Notes under the pieces: model-generated
The model's database searches: none
Seen by the model: only the letters and a program-made list of their open reading frames with translations
Told to the model about the DNA's origin: nothing
NCBI GenBank assembly: GCA_029260575.1
Contig: JAJDDB010000016.1
Location: forward strand, 282,393-346,392
Direction: 5' to 3'
Length of the DNA stretch: 64,000 bases
Origin: Phycisphaerales bacterium
GTDB lineage: Bacteria; Planctomycetota; Phycisphaerae; Phycisphaerales; SM1A02
Shown: positions 44,010 to 53,831 of the stretch, in pieces
Numbering within the stretch: the stretch's first letter is position 1
How the letters are laid out: each line of letters starts with the position of its first letter
Position numbers and translations under genes: made by a program

Positions 44010-46669
44010 GATTGTTGCTCCGAAACGGCGCGATCAGCAGTGCTGATGCGCTCACGATTGAAGCGATAGGCAAAGAGTCCAATCGCCAGCAACAGCGTGG
44101 GGATCGGCGGAAGAACCGCAGCCCAGAGTTTGATGCTGCGCTGAATGCGGGAAACGCCCTGTTCAAGCTCCGTGCGGGCGCGGTCGATGGCTTGTTGTTT
44201 TTCCTGTTCGATTTGGGCTTCGATGGCGCGCAGCCGACGGTTTTCAACATTTTGCACATTGCGCACCATGACCGCTTTGGCCTGCTCATCAAGATCATTG
44301 CGCTCCTGCACGCGCTGTACTTTTTCGTTGAGCCGCAACTGTGCCTGGGCGAGTTGTTCCGCAGCATTGGATTCTGCTCGATCAATTTCTTCACGTCGAC
44401 GCTGTTCGAACACGCTAGCCTGTTCTTCCACGCGGGTCAGGATGCGGTGCTGCGGCCGATGTTTGCGCAGTTCGACGAAGGACTCATCGCCGGCAAGAAC
44501 ATCAATGCAGTTCAGCGCGAACGAGACGTTGTCAAAATTGAATTCCTCGCTGCCGCGCCGTCGGAAGTCGAAGAACAATTCGGAGACAATGTCCGCGTCG
44601 GGCACGAATATCATGTTGATGCTTGTTGGCATCGGCCCTTCAATGTGGCCGTTGACATGCATCGCAAGTGTGTAGCGCTCGCCGGTTTCGTTTCTGCGCG
44701 GATTCGGATTCATCTGCACGCCGAAGATGTTCATCTGAAGCAGTTGCGTCCACGCTGCAGTTCCCGAGTCAGTTCCGGTGCGCAGCAGCGGCGTCATAAT
44801 CAGTGTGTCGGGCGCGGTCGGCGATCGACGCACCGAGCCGCTGTATATCGCAACGACTTCCTGCAGGCCGGCTGTTATTGACGAATCAGTGTTGAACGGC
44901 TCAACAGTCGTTGCGTTCTCGGTCAGGAAGATGATCTCCGGCGATGCATCAGCGATCGATGGGTGCGGATTGGTTGCTGTCCAGATAATTGTTTCGGGAT
45001 TCCACAGCAGGCCGAACGCTGCCAGGAAGGAATCGAAACTTCCTTTGGGTTCGCTTGGCGGCTGGTTCTGGCTGGTAAATGGATTGCGCGACGCGTCCTT
45101 GCCGAGCCGCGGAGAAACCTGCGGGTTGAACATCGGCAGCGGATCATCGAGCAAGAGCGCAGGCGTGCCAGCACGAATTGCATCCTGAAGCGTGTCCAGT
45201 TGCGGTTGGGTGAGTGTTGAGGGCATAACCGCAAGAAGCGCATCGAGATCAGCAGGGTAGGGGCCGTCGGGCGAGACCTGCTCGACGTTGTATTGCTTGC
45301 GCAACTCCGTGACGATGGACCAGTCAGGCCGACTGGACATGTTCTGAAAATCAAAGCCGCCGAAGATATTGGCATCTGTGGTGACGATGCCGATCTTTTT
45401 CTGTTTGGCGCGCGTTACGACTTGAATCGAGCGTGCCAGTTCATATTCAACTGGGAGTCCTACGTCGAAAAACGGAATGACGAACTCGTTAGGGCCGGAG
45501 GTAAACACCAATCCCAGAAAGACATCGACGGTAGAGCGCTGGCTGCCGGCCTGTGTGAACACGGGGCGTGATGTAATGCCAAAGTTTTCAGCAGCATCAG
45601 CAGCGATTTCGGTGTACGGCTCGACCTCGTGTACAACGACCTGCACATGACTACCGCCAATGTCATCAAAGCGGCGCAGCGTGTTGAGAAGATTTTTCCG
45701 TGTTTGCACCAGCAGTTCGGGCACGTCGTCGCTGAAATACGCCTGTATGAAGACAGGCCGATCTTCAGGAATGTCCCCGATGAGGTCGCGAGTCTGTTGT
45801 TGCAGGGTGTGCAGTTCTTCAGCAGTTGCGTCAACCGCGCGTGCGCTTCTGCCGAGAATTAAGAACAGCGATACGGCAGCGACGACAAGTGCTGCGCAGC
45901 GCACAGCAAGATGCAGCGTATGGTTTGCCGAACCGGGCCCGCCTTTGGTGTGCCTGCGATTCAGCAGCGCCACATTTGCGTATATCGCGATGAATGTCAG
46001 TGCAAGAAAGTACACGATGCCTGCGAATGGGATCACGCCATCACCAAACGGTTCGAATTGCTGACGGATGCCGAGCCGTGAGACCAATGGCACATTCAAA
46101 TTGGCAAAGATCATGTCAAGTTGATCAATGAATACGAACACGCTGCACAGCAGCGCGCCGACGATGAACGCGACAGTTGCGTTCGTTGTCAGAAGTGAAG
46201 CGATCATGGCGACCGCAAGTAGCGCTGCGCCGCTCAGCCAGTAGCCGAGATACGTCGCGCCCATCAACCCGATGTCCGGTTCACCCAGCCAGGCAAGAAT
46301 AATGACGTGGCTGAGCGAGAACAGCACCGCAACGCTGTAGATGCCGAGTACAGCACCGTACTTGCCAAGCACAATGTCAATATCTTTGCCCGGCAGCGTG
46401 AACAGCAATTCATCGGTGCCGAGGCGCCGTTCTTCGGACCAGACGTTCATTGTCAGGGCTGGGACAAAGAACAGCAGCAGAATCGGATAGAACGCGTTGA
46501 GCGAATCAAGGTTGGCGAGGTTGTTGAGAAAGAATGTGGGGTGCCAGAACGCAGCGATCGCGCCCAGCAGGATGAAGACCGTGATAAACACGTACCCGGT
46601 GGGGTTAATGAAGTACGAAACAAAGTTGCGTTTGAAGATCGACCAGATCAATCGTGCGTGCGATGGCAT
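44006..46669 (-). CDS. ABC-2 permease fused to GldG-like auxiliary domain
   Basis: An 887-residue protein. The ATG at 46669 has GGAG nine bases ahead; a GTG two codons earlier is possible. Residues 1-250 form an ABC-2 type permease with six helices ('NPTGYVFITVFILLG', 'LTMNVWSEERRLGTDELL'), the GldF part. After a further helix (about 262-282) comes the extracellular GldG/ABC-auxiliary domain ('QTRDLIGDIPEDRPVFIQAYFS', 'KKIGIVTTDANIFGG'), then a coiled coil and a C-terminal helix. GldF and GldG are separate proteins in Bacteroidetes gliding systems; the fused form is common in planctomycetes. The exported substrate is unknown. Confidence 0.85.
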   Translation of the reverse strand: MPSHARLIWSIFKRNFVSYFINPTGYVFITVFILLGAIAAFWHPTFFLNNLANLDSLNAFYPILLLFFVPALTMNVWSEERRLGTDELLFTLPGKDIDIVLGKYGAVLGIYSVAVLFSLSHVIILAWLGEPDIGLMGATYLGYWLSGAALLAVAMIASLLTTNATVAFIVGALLCSVFVFIDQLDMIFANLNVPLVSRLGIRQQFEPFGDGVIPFAGIVYFLALTFIAIYANVALLNRRHTKGGPGSANHTLHLAVRCAALVVAAVSLFLILGRSARAVDATAEELHTLQQQTRDLIGDIPEDRPVFIQAYFSDDVPELLVQTRKNLLNTLRRFDDIGGSHVQVVVHEVEPYTEIAADAAENFGITSRPVFTQAGSQRSTVDVFLGLVFTSGPNEFVIPFFDVGLPVEYELARSIQVVTRAKQKKIGIVTTDANIFGGFDFQNMSSRPDWSIVTELRKQYNVEQVSPDGPYPADLDALLAVMPSTLTQPQLDTLQDAIRAGTPALLLDDPLPMFNPQVSPRLGKDASRNPFTSQNQPPSEPKGSFDSFLAAFGLLWNPETIIWTATNPHPSIADASPEIIFLTENATTVEPFNTDSSITAGLQEVVAIYSGSVRRSPTAPDTLIMTPLLRTGTDSGTAAWTQLLQMNIFGVQMNPNPRRNETGERYTLAMHVNGHIEGPMPTSINMIFVPDADIVSELFFDFRRRGSEEFNFDNVSFALNCIDVLAGDESFVELRKHRPQHRILTRVEEQASVFEQRRREEIDRAESNAAEQLAQAQLRLNEKVQRVQERNDLDEQAKAVMVRNVQNVENRRLRAIEAQIEQEKQQAIDRARTELEQGVSRIQRSIKLWAAVLPPIPTLLLAIGLFAYRFNRERISTADRAVSEQQS

Positions 46670-46721
46670 GGTCACAAACTCCGTTGTTCAAAGGCGTCTG
46701 GCGGTGTACGTATCGTTGGAA

Positions 46722-47465
46722 TCATGCGGCTTCGGTCGGTGCAGGGTGCGCGCCGGTCAATTCATGAAAGCGAGTGTCGAGTGAGTTGGCGCCGCTACGG
46801 AAGGCCTCGAGCGAGTCGTCGAAGACGATGCGCCCGCGATGGATGAAAATGACCCAGTCTGCAACTGCTTCGACTTCCTGCAGAATGTGCGTTGACAACA
46901 GGATCGTGCTGGTCAAGCCGAGTTCACGAATGAGTCCGCGCACCTGGCGAATCTGATTCGGGTCAAGCCCGGCTGTGGGTTCGTCGAGAATCAGCACATC
47001 CGGTTCGTGCAGCAGGGCATTGGCCAGACCAACACGTTGGCGGTATCCCCGGGAGAGTTTGGCGATCGGCTTTTCGAGTACATCCCGAATCGCGCAGAGC
47101 TTGACGACCTCAGCAACTCGATCTTCCACTGCAGCGCGCGACATGCCGCGGGCCCTGCCAAAGAATCGAAGCAGCGCGAGCGGCGTCATTTCCGGGTACA
47201 GCGGACCGTTCTCCGGCAGGTATCCGACACATTGGGCCGCCTGTGCGCGGTGCGATGCAACACTGAATCCCGCAATGGCGGCGCTGCCTCTGGTCGGCGC
47301 GAGAAATCCCGTGAGCATGCGCATGGTTGTGCTCTTGCCCGCTCCGTTGGGGCCGAGGAACGCGACAACCTGGCCGCGCTGCACCGTAAACGAAGCGTCA
47401 TGCACAGCGGTGAAGGAACCGTAGTGCTTCGTCAGCCGATCAGCGTGGATCATGACCTCGGACAT
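46722..47465 (-). CDS. ABC transporter ATP-binding protein (GldA-type)
   Basis: A 247-residue ABC ATPase. Start ATG 47465 (a GGAG lies eleven bases ahead). Walker A 'GPNGAGKST', Q-loop region 'YLPENGPLYPEMT', signature 'LSRGYRQRVGLANALLHEP', Walker B 'VLILDEPTAGLDP' and H-loop 'LSTHIL'. The 'PENGPLYP' Q-loop is characteristic of the GldA branch. It powers the permease-GldG protein encoded 52 bases downstream, the three genes forming an operon with DUF4340. Divergent from the diguanylate cyclase gene. Confidence 0.92.
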   Translation of the reverse strand: MSEVMIHADRLTKHYGSFTAVHDASFTVQRGQVVAFLGPNGAGKSTTMRMLTGFLAPTRGSAAIAGFSVASHRAQAAQCVGYLPENGPLYPEMTPLALLRFFGRARGMSRAAVEDRVAEVVKLCAIRDVLEKPIAKLSRGYRQRVGLANALLHEPDVLILDEPTAGLDPNQIRQVRGLIRELGLTSTILLSTHILQEVEAVADWVIFIHRGRIVFDDSLEAFRSGANSLDTRFHELTGAHPAPTEAA

Positions 47466-47692
47466 GTCTTGGAAACTCCGGTAACGCGATTCAATGTTGA
47501 TGCGTAACGATGTCGACACGCGCCGACACCCGGCCGGGCATTACAGCATGTTATAGGCCGTTGTCCACTCGGCAAGTTCGTGTTGGTGAGCTGGCCTGAT
47601 CCGAGGTATTGGCGAGAAGTTGTGTTTGTGAAGTGCCGATAATTCCCCACAGGCAGTTGGCATGCGCAAAATGCTGGCGCCGGGATTTCCGC

Positions 47693-48670
47693 ATGATCAC
47701 AGGATCCAACACAGCACCGAATGATGATAGCTTCGGCCACGAAGCTGATGCGATGCGCACTGTGCGCATGCTGCTGGTCGATGACTCGCCACTCATTCAG
47801 CGCCTGGTCACGGATCGTCTTGCAGCGCATCAAATCGAAGTGCGGTCGATCTCCAGCGGGAGCCTGGCTTTGCAGGAGATGATCGATTGGTCGCCGGAAG
47901 TCGTATTGCTCGATCTTGAATTGCCGGATGGCGATGGGCTGAATGCTCTTGCTCGCATCAAGGGCCGTCCGGAGATACAGAACATTCCGGTCATAGCTCT
48001 GTCTGCGTCGGGCGATACTGCCGAGACTGTGCGAGCGTTTGAACTCGGCGCGGTTGATTACATTTCGAAACCATTTGATATCGCCGAGCTTCGCGCGCGA
48101 GTGCGCAGTGCAGTACGGACATATCGGCTTTTCGTGATGTTGGAGCAGCGGGCGCAGATTGACGGCCTGACTGGCCTGTACAACCGCGCGCATTTTGATA
48201 CGCGCCTGCAACAGGAAATTGCAGAATCGCAGCGGTTTGACACCAAGTTGTCGCTGATTCTCTGCGATCTGGATCGATTCAAGTCCGTCAATGACACGTT
48301 CGGCCATCCGTTCGGCGACAGGGTGCTGGAAGCGTTCGCACAGATTCTGCTCAGCGGCCGTCTGTCGGACATTGCCTGCCGGTATGGCGGCGAAGAATTT
48401 GCGGTGATTCTGCCGCGCGCAGCTGTCGCAGAAGCAGCCGGCGTCGCACAACGGTTTCGTGAAGCGATTGAAACTGTGCAGTGGAATGACCAACAGGAAC
48501 TGCGCATTACTGCATCGTTCGGCGTTGCCGATATCAGCTGCACGGAAGAGTTGAGCAATCGAGCGCTGGTGAAGGTTGCTGATGCAGCGCTCTATCAAGC
48601 AAAACAGACCGGACGCAATAGAGTGTGCGTAGCGCCGCATCTGTTTGAATCTACCCGCCGAACGGCATGA
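47693..48670 (+). CDS. Response regulator with diguanylate cyclase (GGDEF) output
   Basis: A 325-residue two-domain protein. Residues 24-140 are a CheY-like receiver with acidic pair D30/D31, phosphoacceptor D74 ('LLDLELPDGDG'), S104/S106 region and K126 ('SKPFD'). Residues 158-315 are a GGDEF domain with active 'GGEEF' (232-236) and an intact inhibitory site RLSD (223-226) five residues before it, so c-di-GMP synthesis with product inhibition is predicted. This is the PleD/WspR-like plan with one receiver. The start is uncertain: 47693 (GGGA seven bases ahead) or 47753. The cognate kinase is not in the window. Confidence 0.9.
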   Translation: MITGSNTAPNDDSFGHEADAMRTVRMLLVDDSPLIQRLVTDRLAAHQIEVRSISSGSLALQEMIDWSPEVVLLDLELPDGDGLNALARIKGRPEIQNIPVIALSASGDTAETVRAFELGAVDYISKPFDIAELRARVRSAVRTYRLFVMLEQRAQIDGLTGLYNRAHFDTRLQQEIAESQRFDTKLSLILCDLDRFKSVNDTFGHPFGDRVLEAFAQILLSGRLSDIACRYGGEEFAVILPRAAVAEAAGVAQRFREAIETVQWNDQQELRITASFGVADISCTEELSNRALVKVADAALYQAKQTGRNRVCVAPHLFESTRRTA

Positions 48671-48673
48671 ATT

Positions 48674-49681
48674 TCAATGCGTGCGCTGCACGGTCTGGTT
48701 GGTGATAATTGCCAGCAAGTCACGTGCTCGACTGTCGGTGAATGCATCAAGTTCGCGTCGGGCAGCATCAGCATATTGTCTGGCTATATCGCGCGTGTAC
48801 TGCACGGAGCCGCTTTCGTCGAGCATGGAGAGCAGTCGGTCGTGATCGCGCTGTTGCACAGCCAGCAGGGCTGCGCCGCGATCAGCAGCGTCGACTGTGA
48901 ACATGTGGCGGAGGATTGGAAGCGTGAGCTTGCCTTTGTCGAGGTCGAGCCCAAGCGTTTTGCCGACAGTGTTTTCATCGCCGACCAGATCAAGCAAGTC
49001 GTCCTGAATCTGGAATGCGATGCCAAGGGCGATACCAAACCGATCAGCTGCAGCACAAACATCGGCCGATGCGCCCGAGAGCTGCGCGCCCAATCGGCAG
49101 CAGGCAGCGACGAGTGATGCAGTCTTCCTGCGAATGATCTCGAAATACGTCTGCTCATCGATACTCAAGTCTTCACGGTGATGAAGTTGCAGCAGTTCAC
49201 CTTCACACAACGTATTCGTGACGGCTCCCAGCGCCAAGCTGATCGCCGGTTCGTTCAGTGTGGAACAGAGGTGAAACGCATTTGAGATGAGATAGTCGCC
49301 GAGCATTACTGCGGTTTCGTTACCACGCAGATAATTGACTGTCGCGCCGCGCCTGCGGGTCTGTGCGCCATCGAGAACATCATCATGGACGAGTGTTGCC
49401 ATGTGAATCATCTCGATGACTGCTGCGACGGTGCGATGGCCTTCGGTGAGCAGATCAGCTTGATCGGGGCGATCGGCTGCTGCCAAACCGGTCAGCAGTA
49501 CAAGGCTCGGCCGAAGCATCTTGCCTCGAAATTGTTCGACATGCATACACAGCGTGTTGACAGACGAAAGGTCGCTTGCGAGTTGGCGTTCAAAAATAAT
49601 CGTGACCTGCCCGAGCTGTCGTTCGAGCGATTCGGCAATGCGCTGGTCGATTGCTTGCAACTGCGGAAACATTGCGGGCAT
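48674..49681 (-). CDS. Polyprenyl diphosphate synthase
   Basis: A 335-residue all-alpha trans-prenyltransferase building long isoprenoid diphosphates for quinone side chains (octaprenyl-synthase type). The first Asp-rich motif is 'LVHDDVLDGAQTRRR' (DDxxD), and the second is 'FQIQDDLLDLVGD'. 'GKMLRPSLVLLTG' supplies the basic residues that bind the diphosphate. Chain length is set by residues before the first motif ('IEMIHMA'), suggesting a long product. It converges with the diguanylate cyclase (three bases apart). A second ATG lies at 49672. The specific product is not resolved, so no symbol is given. Confidence 0.9.
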   Translation of the reverse strand: MPAMFPQLQAIDQRIAESLERQLGQVTIIFERQLASDLSSVNTLCMHVEQFRGKMLRPSLVLLTGLAAADRPDQADLLTEGHRTVAAVIEMIHMATLVHDDVLDGAQTRRRGATVNYLRGNETAVMLGDYLISNAFHLCSTLNEPAISLALGAVTNTLCEGELLQLHHREDLSIDEQTYFEIIRRKTASLVAACCRLGAQLSGASADVCAAADRFGIALGIAFQIQDDLLDLVGDENTVGKTLGLDLDKGKLTLPILRHMFTVDAADRGAALLAVQQRDHDRLLSMLDESGSVQYTRDIARQYADAARRELDAFTDSRARDLLAIITNQTVQRTH

Positions 49682-49723
49682 TGTAGGGCGATCGGCGTGT
49701 GAGGTCGCCCGCAGCAGCGCACC

Positions 49724-50239
49724 CTACCGAATGGACTGCAGCGCAAGGCCTGCCCCGATGAAAATGACCCACGAAACGATCGTGACCACTGCTCCTTCGG
49801 CAAGTTCCATTTCAAAGAGAATTGCAATCATGCCTGCCATAATCAGGCCGCCGACGAGAATGGAAAAGCACCCCGGCAGCAACAGACTGATGATGAGTGT
49901 GATGGAGTACACCGCTGCCAGTCGAAGTAGCGCCAGTGGCAATGTACCTGCATCCGAGCCGAATAACTTACACGCCAAGATCAGACCGAGTAGCCCGATC
50001 GGGACCGCGATGATCAGGAACAGGCCAACGACAGCGATTGATCCCAGAAGAGCACCGAGGAAGCTGACGTCCTTGGCCTGCGAAATGACGATGGACACTG
50101 ATATCACGTAACCGGCGAGGAGTATCAGTGCTGGTTTGTAGTATTCCCACCGGCCGGCGCGGGCCGCGTCTGCGCGGGTGTCTTCGAGCCAGTCGAGACG
50201 TTTTGAATCTGAGAAACGACGATCTTCAATTGGTGACAC
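49724..50239 (-). CDS. Four-helix membrane protein, unknown function
   Basis: A 171-residue protein starting GTG at 50239 ('SPIEDRRFSDSKRLDWLED' after the start), with a charged N-terminal tail and four predicted helices (about 35-53, 61-88, 99-122, 124-168). No domain is recognised. It lies 42 bases upstream of the polyprenyl synthase gene on the same strand, and they may be co-transcribed. Confidence 0.6.
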   Translation of the reverse strand: MSPIEDRRFSDSKRLDWLEDTRADAARAGRWEYYKPALILLAGYVISVSIVISQAKDVSFLGALLGSIAVVGLFLIIAVPIGLLGLILACKLFGSDAGTLPLALLRLAAVYSITLIISLLLPGCFSILVGGLIMAGMIAILFEMELAEGAVVTIVSWVIFIGAGLALQSIR

Positions 50240-50391
50240 GCTGCAGCCCCTGTCAGTCGTTGCGATTTTCGAATTGAAAACCGCAGTGCATCAAGTGGAG
50301 CCTGGCACAGTTCGTTCGTTTTGAAATGTCTTATTTGCGTCTTCGTGCGACATCCAGTATGTCACATGAAAGCTACTTTCCTGTGCTGCGA

Positions 50392-51243
50392 TCACTTCAT
50401 TGCGACGAGGTAACTCACCCACCCCTCGCAGGCTTCGCCGCGTTCAGCACGGGACCAGACGCCATCGCCCTCACCATCTTCATCCGAACCTTCCCAATAC
50501 ACGACAACGTCGGAGAAGCCGGCTTCGATCAGAATCTCGCGGATTTCCGGAAGTGTCCACAACCGCCAGTGGTATTCGAATGCTTTTTCGATCTTCGAGC
50601 CGTCAGGGAATCGGAAGTGGATGTAGTTGACCGCTTCGCCGGAGATCGGGTCGTAGGAATTCTGATCCCAGACATAGGTGAATCCGTCGAGATGCCGGTC
50701 TTCTTCCATTTCTTCGAACGATTCGGAGCCGCCGTAGGCATCAAGCAGGAAGAGGCCATCGTCGACAAGATGGCTGCGGGCGATCTTGAAGTAATCGCGA
50801 AGCTCATCGCGCGTGCGCAAGAGATAATAGCTGAAGTTCATCGCGCAGACGCTGTCCACCGGATCGGTGGCGGCCGCGCGGACATCGCCTTCAATCAGGG
50901 TGAGTCGATCAGCCTGCTCGGGAGTCAGGCGCTCGGGAATGCGCTTCCGGGCCCACTCGAGTACTGATGCGTCCAGATCGACTCCGATCGCTGTGTTGGC
51001 GGGGTTGTGCTTGATCCAGGCCATGCTCATAGCTGAGGTGCCGCAGAAATCTTCGCGGACATGCACACACTTTCGGCCGCGGAGTTCGGACCAGACCTGG
51101 TCGATGAGTTCACATTCAGCTTCCGGTTCCTGCACGGACTGTTCGTAAAGTTCGTGAATGTCGCTGGTGGAAGCTGTTCGCCACCCCTTCTCAACGGATC
51201 TATTCTCTTTTTTCTGGCGCTTCTTAATTGCTTGTTGTCCCAT
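50392..51243 (-). CDS. Class I SAM-dependent methyltransferase
   Basis: A 283-residue Rossmann-fold methyltransferase. 'HVREDFCGTSAMSMAWIK' replaces the usual GxGxG motif I with the related DFCGTS form, followed by acidic 'IGVDLDASVLEWARKR', 'EGDVRAAAT' and 'DSVCAMNFSYYLL'. The C-terminal half ('EKAFEYHWRLWTLPEIREILIEAGF') is standard for small-molecule methyltransferases. A lysine-rich N-terminus ('KKRQKKENRS') is unusual. The substrate is unknown. The two flanking gaps (152 and 175 bases) show no gene. Confidence 0.8.
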   Translation of the reverse strand: MGQQAIKKRQKKENRSVEKGWRTASTSDIHELYEQSVQEPEAECELIDQVWSELRGRKCVHVREDFCGTSAMSMAWIKHNPANTAIGVDLDASVLEWARKRIPERLTPEQADRLTLIEGDVRAAATDPVDSVCAMNFSYYLLRTRDELRDYFKIARSHLVDDGLFLLDAYGGSESFEEMEEDRHLDGFTYVWDQNSYDPISGEAVNYIHFRFPDGSKIEKAFEYHWRLWTLPEIREILIEAGFSDVVVYWEGSDEDGEGDGVWSRAERGEACEGWVSYLVAMK

Positions 51244-51418
51244 GGCGTGGAAGTGTATCGATCAGGATCGGTTCAGGGCGGTTTACGAGCTTTGATTCGC
51301 TATTTAGCGCAGTTTGCTCACACGTTCAGGCAAAGGCGTGGAACCGGGAATCTTCGTGCTCGGATAGACATGCGTGTATAGGATGTGCTTCGCGGCGGGG
51401 ATAGATGGAGACGGCAAT

Positions 51419-53317
51419 TTGACTGTTCAAACCCAGCGACGACCGGCATCAGGCGGTGCCGGCCGATTGTGGATGTTCTTCATATTGGCAGCATTGGCGG
51501 TCGGCGTTGGCGCGCCGGCTGTGTATGGCCAGATCCGCGTGGTGAATTACAACATCGCGCAGATGAACGGCGACCTGACAGCTCTTGAAGATGTCATTGC
51601 AGAAATGCACTTCGATGATACGAGGGGTTTTGCTGTTCCTGTCACTGTGTTCGTGTTCCAGGAAGTTGATGAGGACGAATTCAATCAGCTCTCGAACATA
51701 ATGATCGCATCAGCGCCGGTGGGTGTGTTCTATCAACCAGCAACATTTACGAGTGCAAACGAGGGCAACTCCGGCGGTGCGCAGGCGTGTTACTACGACA
51801 ACAGCATTGTCACAGAAGATGTCACCGGCCACGCAGATATCTTCACCGGCGCGGGGCGCAACTCCGACCGCTGGCGTTTTACGATCAACGGCTACGACTC
51901 GCCGGACGCATCGTTCTATGTGTATAGTTCACATCTCAAAGCAGGCAGTTCGGGCTCGGATGAATCCACCCGTTCCGATGGTGTCACAGCCTTGCAGAAC
52001 AATGCTGCAGCACTTCCTGCAGGCGCGCACTTTATATTTGCGGGCGACTTCAATTTCTCTGACAACGGCGAGCCCGCCTATCAGCAGGTCATAGCTGCCG
52101 GCGGAACGCAGATGTTTGATCAACTAGGTTCGGGAAGTTGGTCGGGCAGCGGTAACGCGCTCAAGCACACACAATCACCGCGATTGCCGAGCGGGACGCT
52201 GATCGGCGGCGGCATGGACGATCGGTTTGATTTTCAGTTCATCAACAATGACTTCAATGATGGCGAGGGACTCGCGCGAATCATCGGCGACTACCGGGCG
52301 GTCGGTAACGATGGCAATCACTACAACGATTCGATCAACACCGGCAACAATACGTACTTCCCAGGCGAGTTGAGTCGGTCGAATTCATTTGCGGATGATC
52401 TGTTTGATGCAAGTGATCACATTCCTGTGATGGCGGATTATCAGGTGCCTGCCCGACTCACGGTGCTTCTGCCGATGTCAGATTTCGGTCGAGTGATTCA
52501 GAATACGGCGTTCGACATTGAGATCCGCGTCAATAATCCGGCCAATGTTGTTGCCCCGGAAGGTGCGGATGAATTGGACTATGTTGTGACCGGCACAGGT
52601 GTTGTCAGCGGCATGATCAGTGGCTCCACGCTGGCGACGGCAGGCCCCGTTATCGATTTCTTTGCGGTGGATACGTCCACCACCGGAGTTGTCAACGGCG
52701 GTATCTTCGGAACCACAACAAGTGAAGCAGCGCAGATCATCTTTGATACACGCGCCACAACCGGACGCATCGTCCGTCCGGCCAATGCATCGTTCTCCGA
52801 CGTTGCGGATACTGACTCCACCACGGTCAACAAGAACTACGACGGCGACACCGGGCTGCAGTCCATTGACGTGCCGGTGTACAACTTCGGATTCGATGCT
52901 GATCAAGCGCTGCTCGATGTGGATGCGGTTGATCCGGTCAGCACGCCGTTCGGATTCACCAGTGGCCTGACAACAGGCATCGGCGGTTCGCCTGCGACGC
53001 TGAGTTTTTCGTTTGACACAACGGCGCTTGCGCCGGGTCTGTATCAGGAAACAGTTGACGTGACTGTCTCTGATGAAGACATCCCCGGACAGGTGCAGTC
53101 CGTTCTTGCCTTGACGCTCTCTGTCACGATTGACGGCGTGGGCACGTGCCCTGAAGACATCGAGGGCAACAACGGTACGATCGATGTGTTCGACCTGCTC
53201 GCCCTGCTTGGCGCATGGGGAACGAACGGGCCTGGTGCGGACATCGCTGCACCAACAAACGTTGTCGATGTGTTTGACCTGCTCGATCTCCTGTCAGCGT
53301 GGGGCGTTTGCCCATAG
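51419..53317 (+). CDS. Secreted endonuclease/exonuclease/phosphatase protein with dockerin-like repeats
   Basis: About 632 residues from a TTG at 51419, chosen for GGAG eight bases ahead and for giving a clean signal peptide (hydrophobic 'LWMFFILAALAVGVGA'); GTG 51374 or ATG 51383 are alternatives. The first 330 residues are an endonuclease/exonuclease/phosphatase (DNase I fold) with 'VFQEVD', 'SSHLKAG', 'FAGDFNFS' and 'ASDHIPVM', all catalytic blocks present. A beta-sandwich region follows. The C-terminus has two EF-hand-like dockerin repeats 'IDVFDLLALLGAWG' and 'VDVFDLLDLLSAWG', typical of Phycisphaerae secreted proteins. Nuclease or phosphatase activity outside the cell is likely; the substrate is not known. 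Confidence 0.85.
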   Translation: MTVQTQRRPASGGAGRLWMFFILAALAVGVGAPAVYGQIRVVNYNIAQMNGDLTALEDVIAEMHFDDTRGFAVPVTVFVFQEVDEDEFNQLSNIMIASAPVGVFYQPATFTSANEGNSGGAQACYYDNSIVTEDVTGHADIFTGAGRNSDRWRFTINGYDSPDASFYVYSSHLKAGSSGSDESTRSDGVTALQNNAAALPAGAHFIFAGDFNFSDNGEPAYQQVIAAGGTQMFDQLGSGSWSGSGNALKHTQSPRLPSGTLIGGGMDDRFDFQFINNDFNDGEGLARIIGDYRAVGNDGNHYNDSINTGNNTYFPGELSRSNSFADDLFDASDHIPVMADYQVPARLTVLLPMSDFGRVIQNTAFDIEIRVNNPANVVAPEGADELDYVVTGTGVVSGMISGSTLATAGPVIDFFAVDTSTTGVVNGGIFGTTTSEAAQIIFDTRATTGRIVRPANASFSDVADTDSTTVNKNYDGDTGLQSIDVPVYNFGFDADQALLDVDAVDPVSTPFGFTSGLTTGIGGSPATLSFSFDTTALAPGLYQETVDVTVSDEDIPGQVQSVLALTLSVTIDGVGTCPEDIEGNNGTIDVFDLLALLGAWGTNGPGADIAAPTNVVDVFDLLDLLSAWGVCP

Positions 53318-53350
53318 CGGTAACGATCACAGCATCGGATCATGGATGTC

Positions 53351-53737
53351 CTAGGCACGCAGTACCTTGATGCGCGGGCGCCATTTGTTGACAAGTTCGA
53401 TGTGCTGCGGATGTGCAACATATGCGTTCAAATCTGACTCGGATTGAAACCCGAGACAGGCGTCGTAGTCGCTGCGTATTGTGTCGCGGCCGGTGTCCAG
53501 ATGCCGGCCGCAGGAGTACACATGCACGGATGGGATCGTGGCAAGCATCGCATCGCAATCGCAATCGCAATCGCAGATCAACGCATCAACGTCATCCGGT
53601 TCATGCCGTTCAATAAACACAACATGGTTGATCGCTGCCGGACGCATGGCAGCACATCGGCGGGAATCAGTACGTTCGCATCCGCCGGCGAAGGTAAGAA
53701 TCGCAAGAAGAAATATCGATACTGTGCGGTACGGCAT
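53351..53737 (-). CDS. Dabb-domain lipoprotein containing a hexanucleotide repeat
   Basis: A 128-residue lipoprotein; start ATG 53737, lipobox 'FAGGC' (Cys20). Residues 36-128 form a stress-responsive alpha/beta barrel (Dabb) domain: 'NHVVFIERHEPDDVDALI', 'YSCGRHLDTGRDTIRSDYD', 'HPQHIELVNKWRPRI'. Within it, residues 55-62 are four Cys-Asp dipeptides encoded by tandem TCGCAA hexamers (53553-53576 on the plus strand), whereas family members usually have a single such dipeptide here (from memory). Function of lipid-anchored Dabb proteins is unknown. Convergent with the nuclease gene. Confidence 0.75.
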   Translation of the reverse strand: MPYRTVSIFLLAILTFAGGCERTDSRRCAAMRPAAINHVVFIERHEPDDVDALICDCDCDCDAMLATIPSVHVYSCGRHLDTGRDTIRSDYDACLGFQSESDLNAYVAHPQHIELVNKWRPRIKVLRA

Positions 53738-53831
53738 GGCGCGTAATCCAATTGGCTGCAATCACAGTGATGTTCGAGAACACACCGTTCATCGTCAACC
53801 CAGACGCGACCACGGGTATCATCAACAACTC

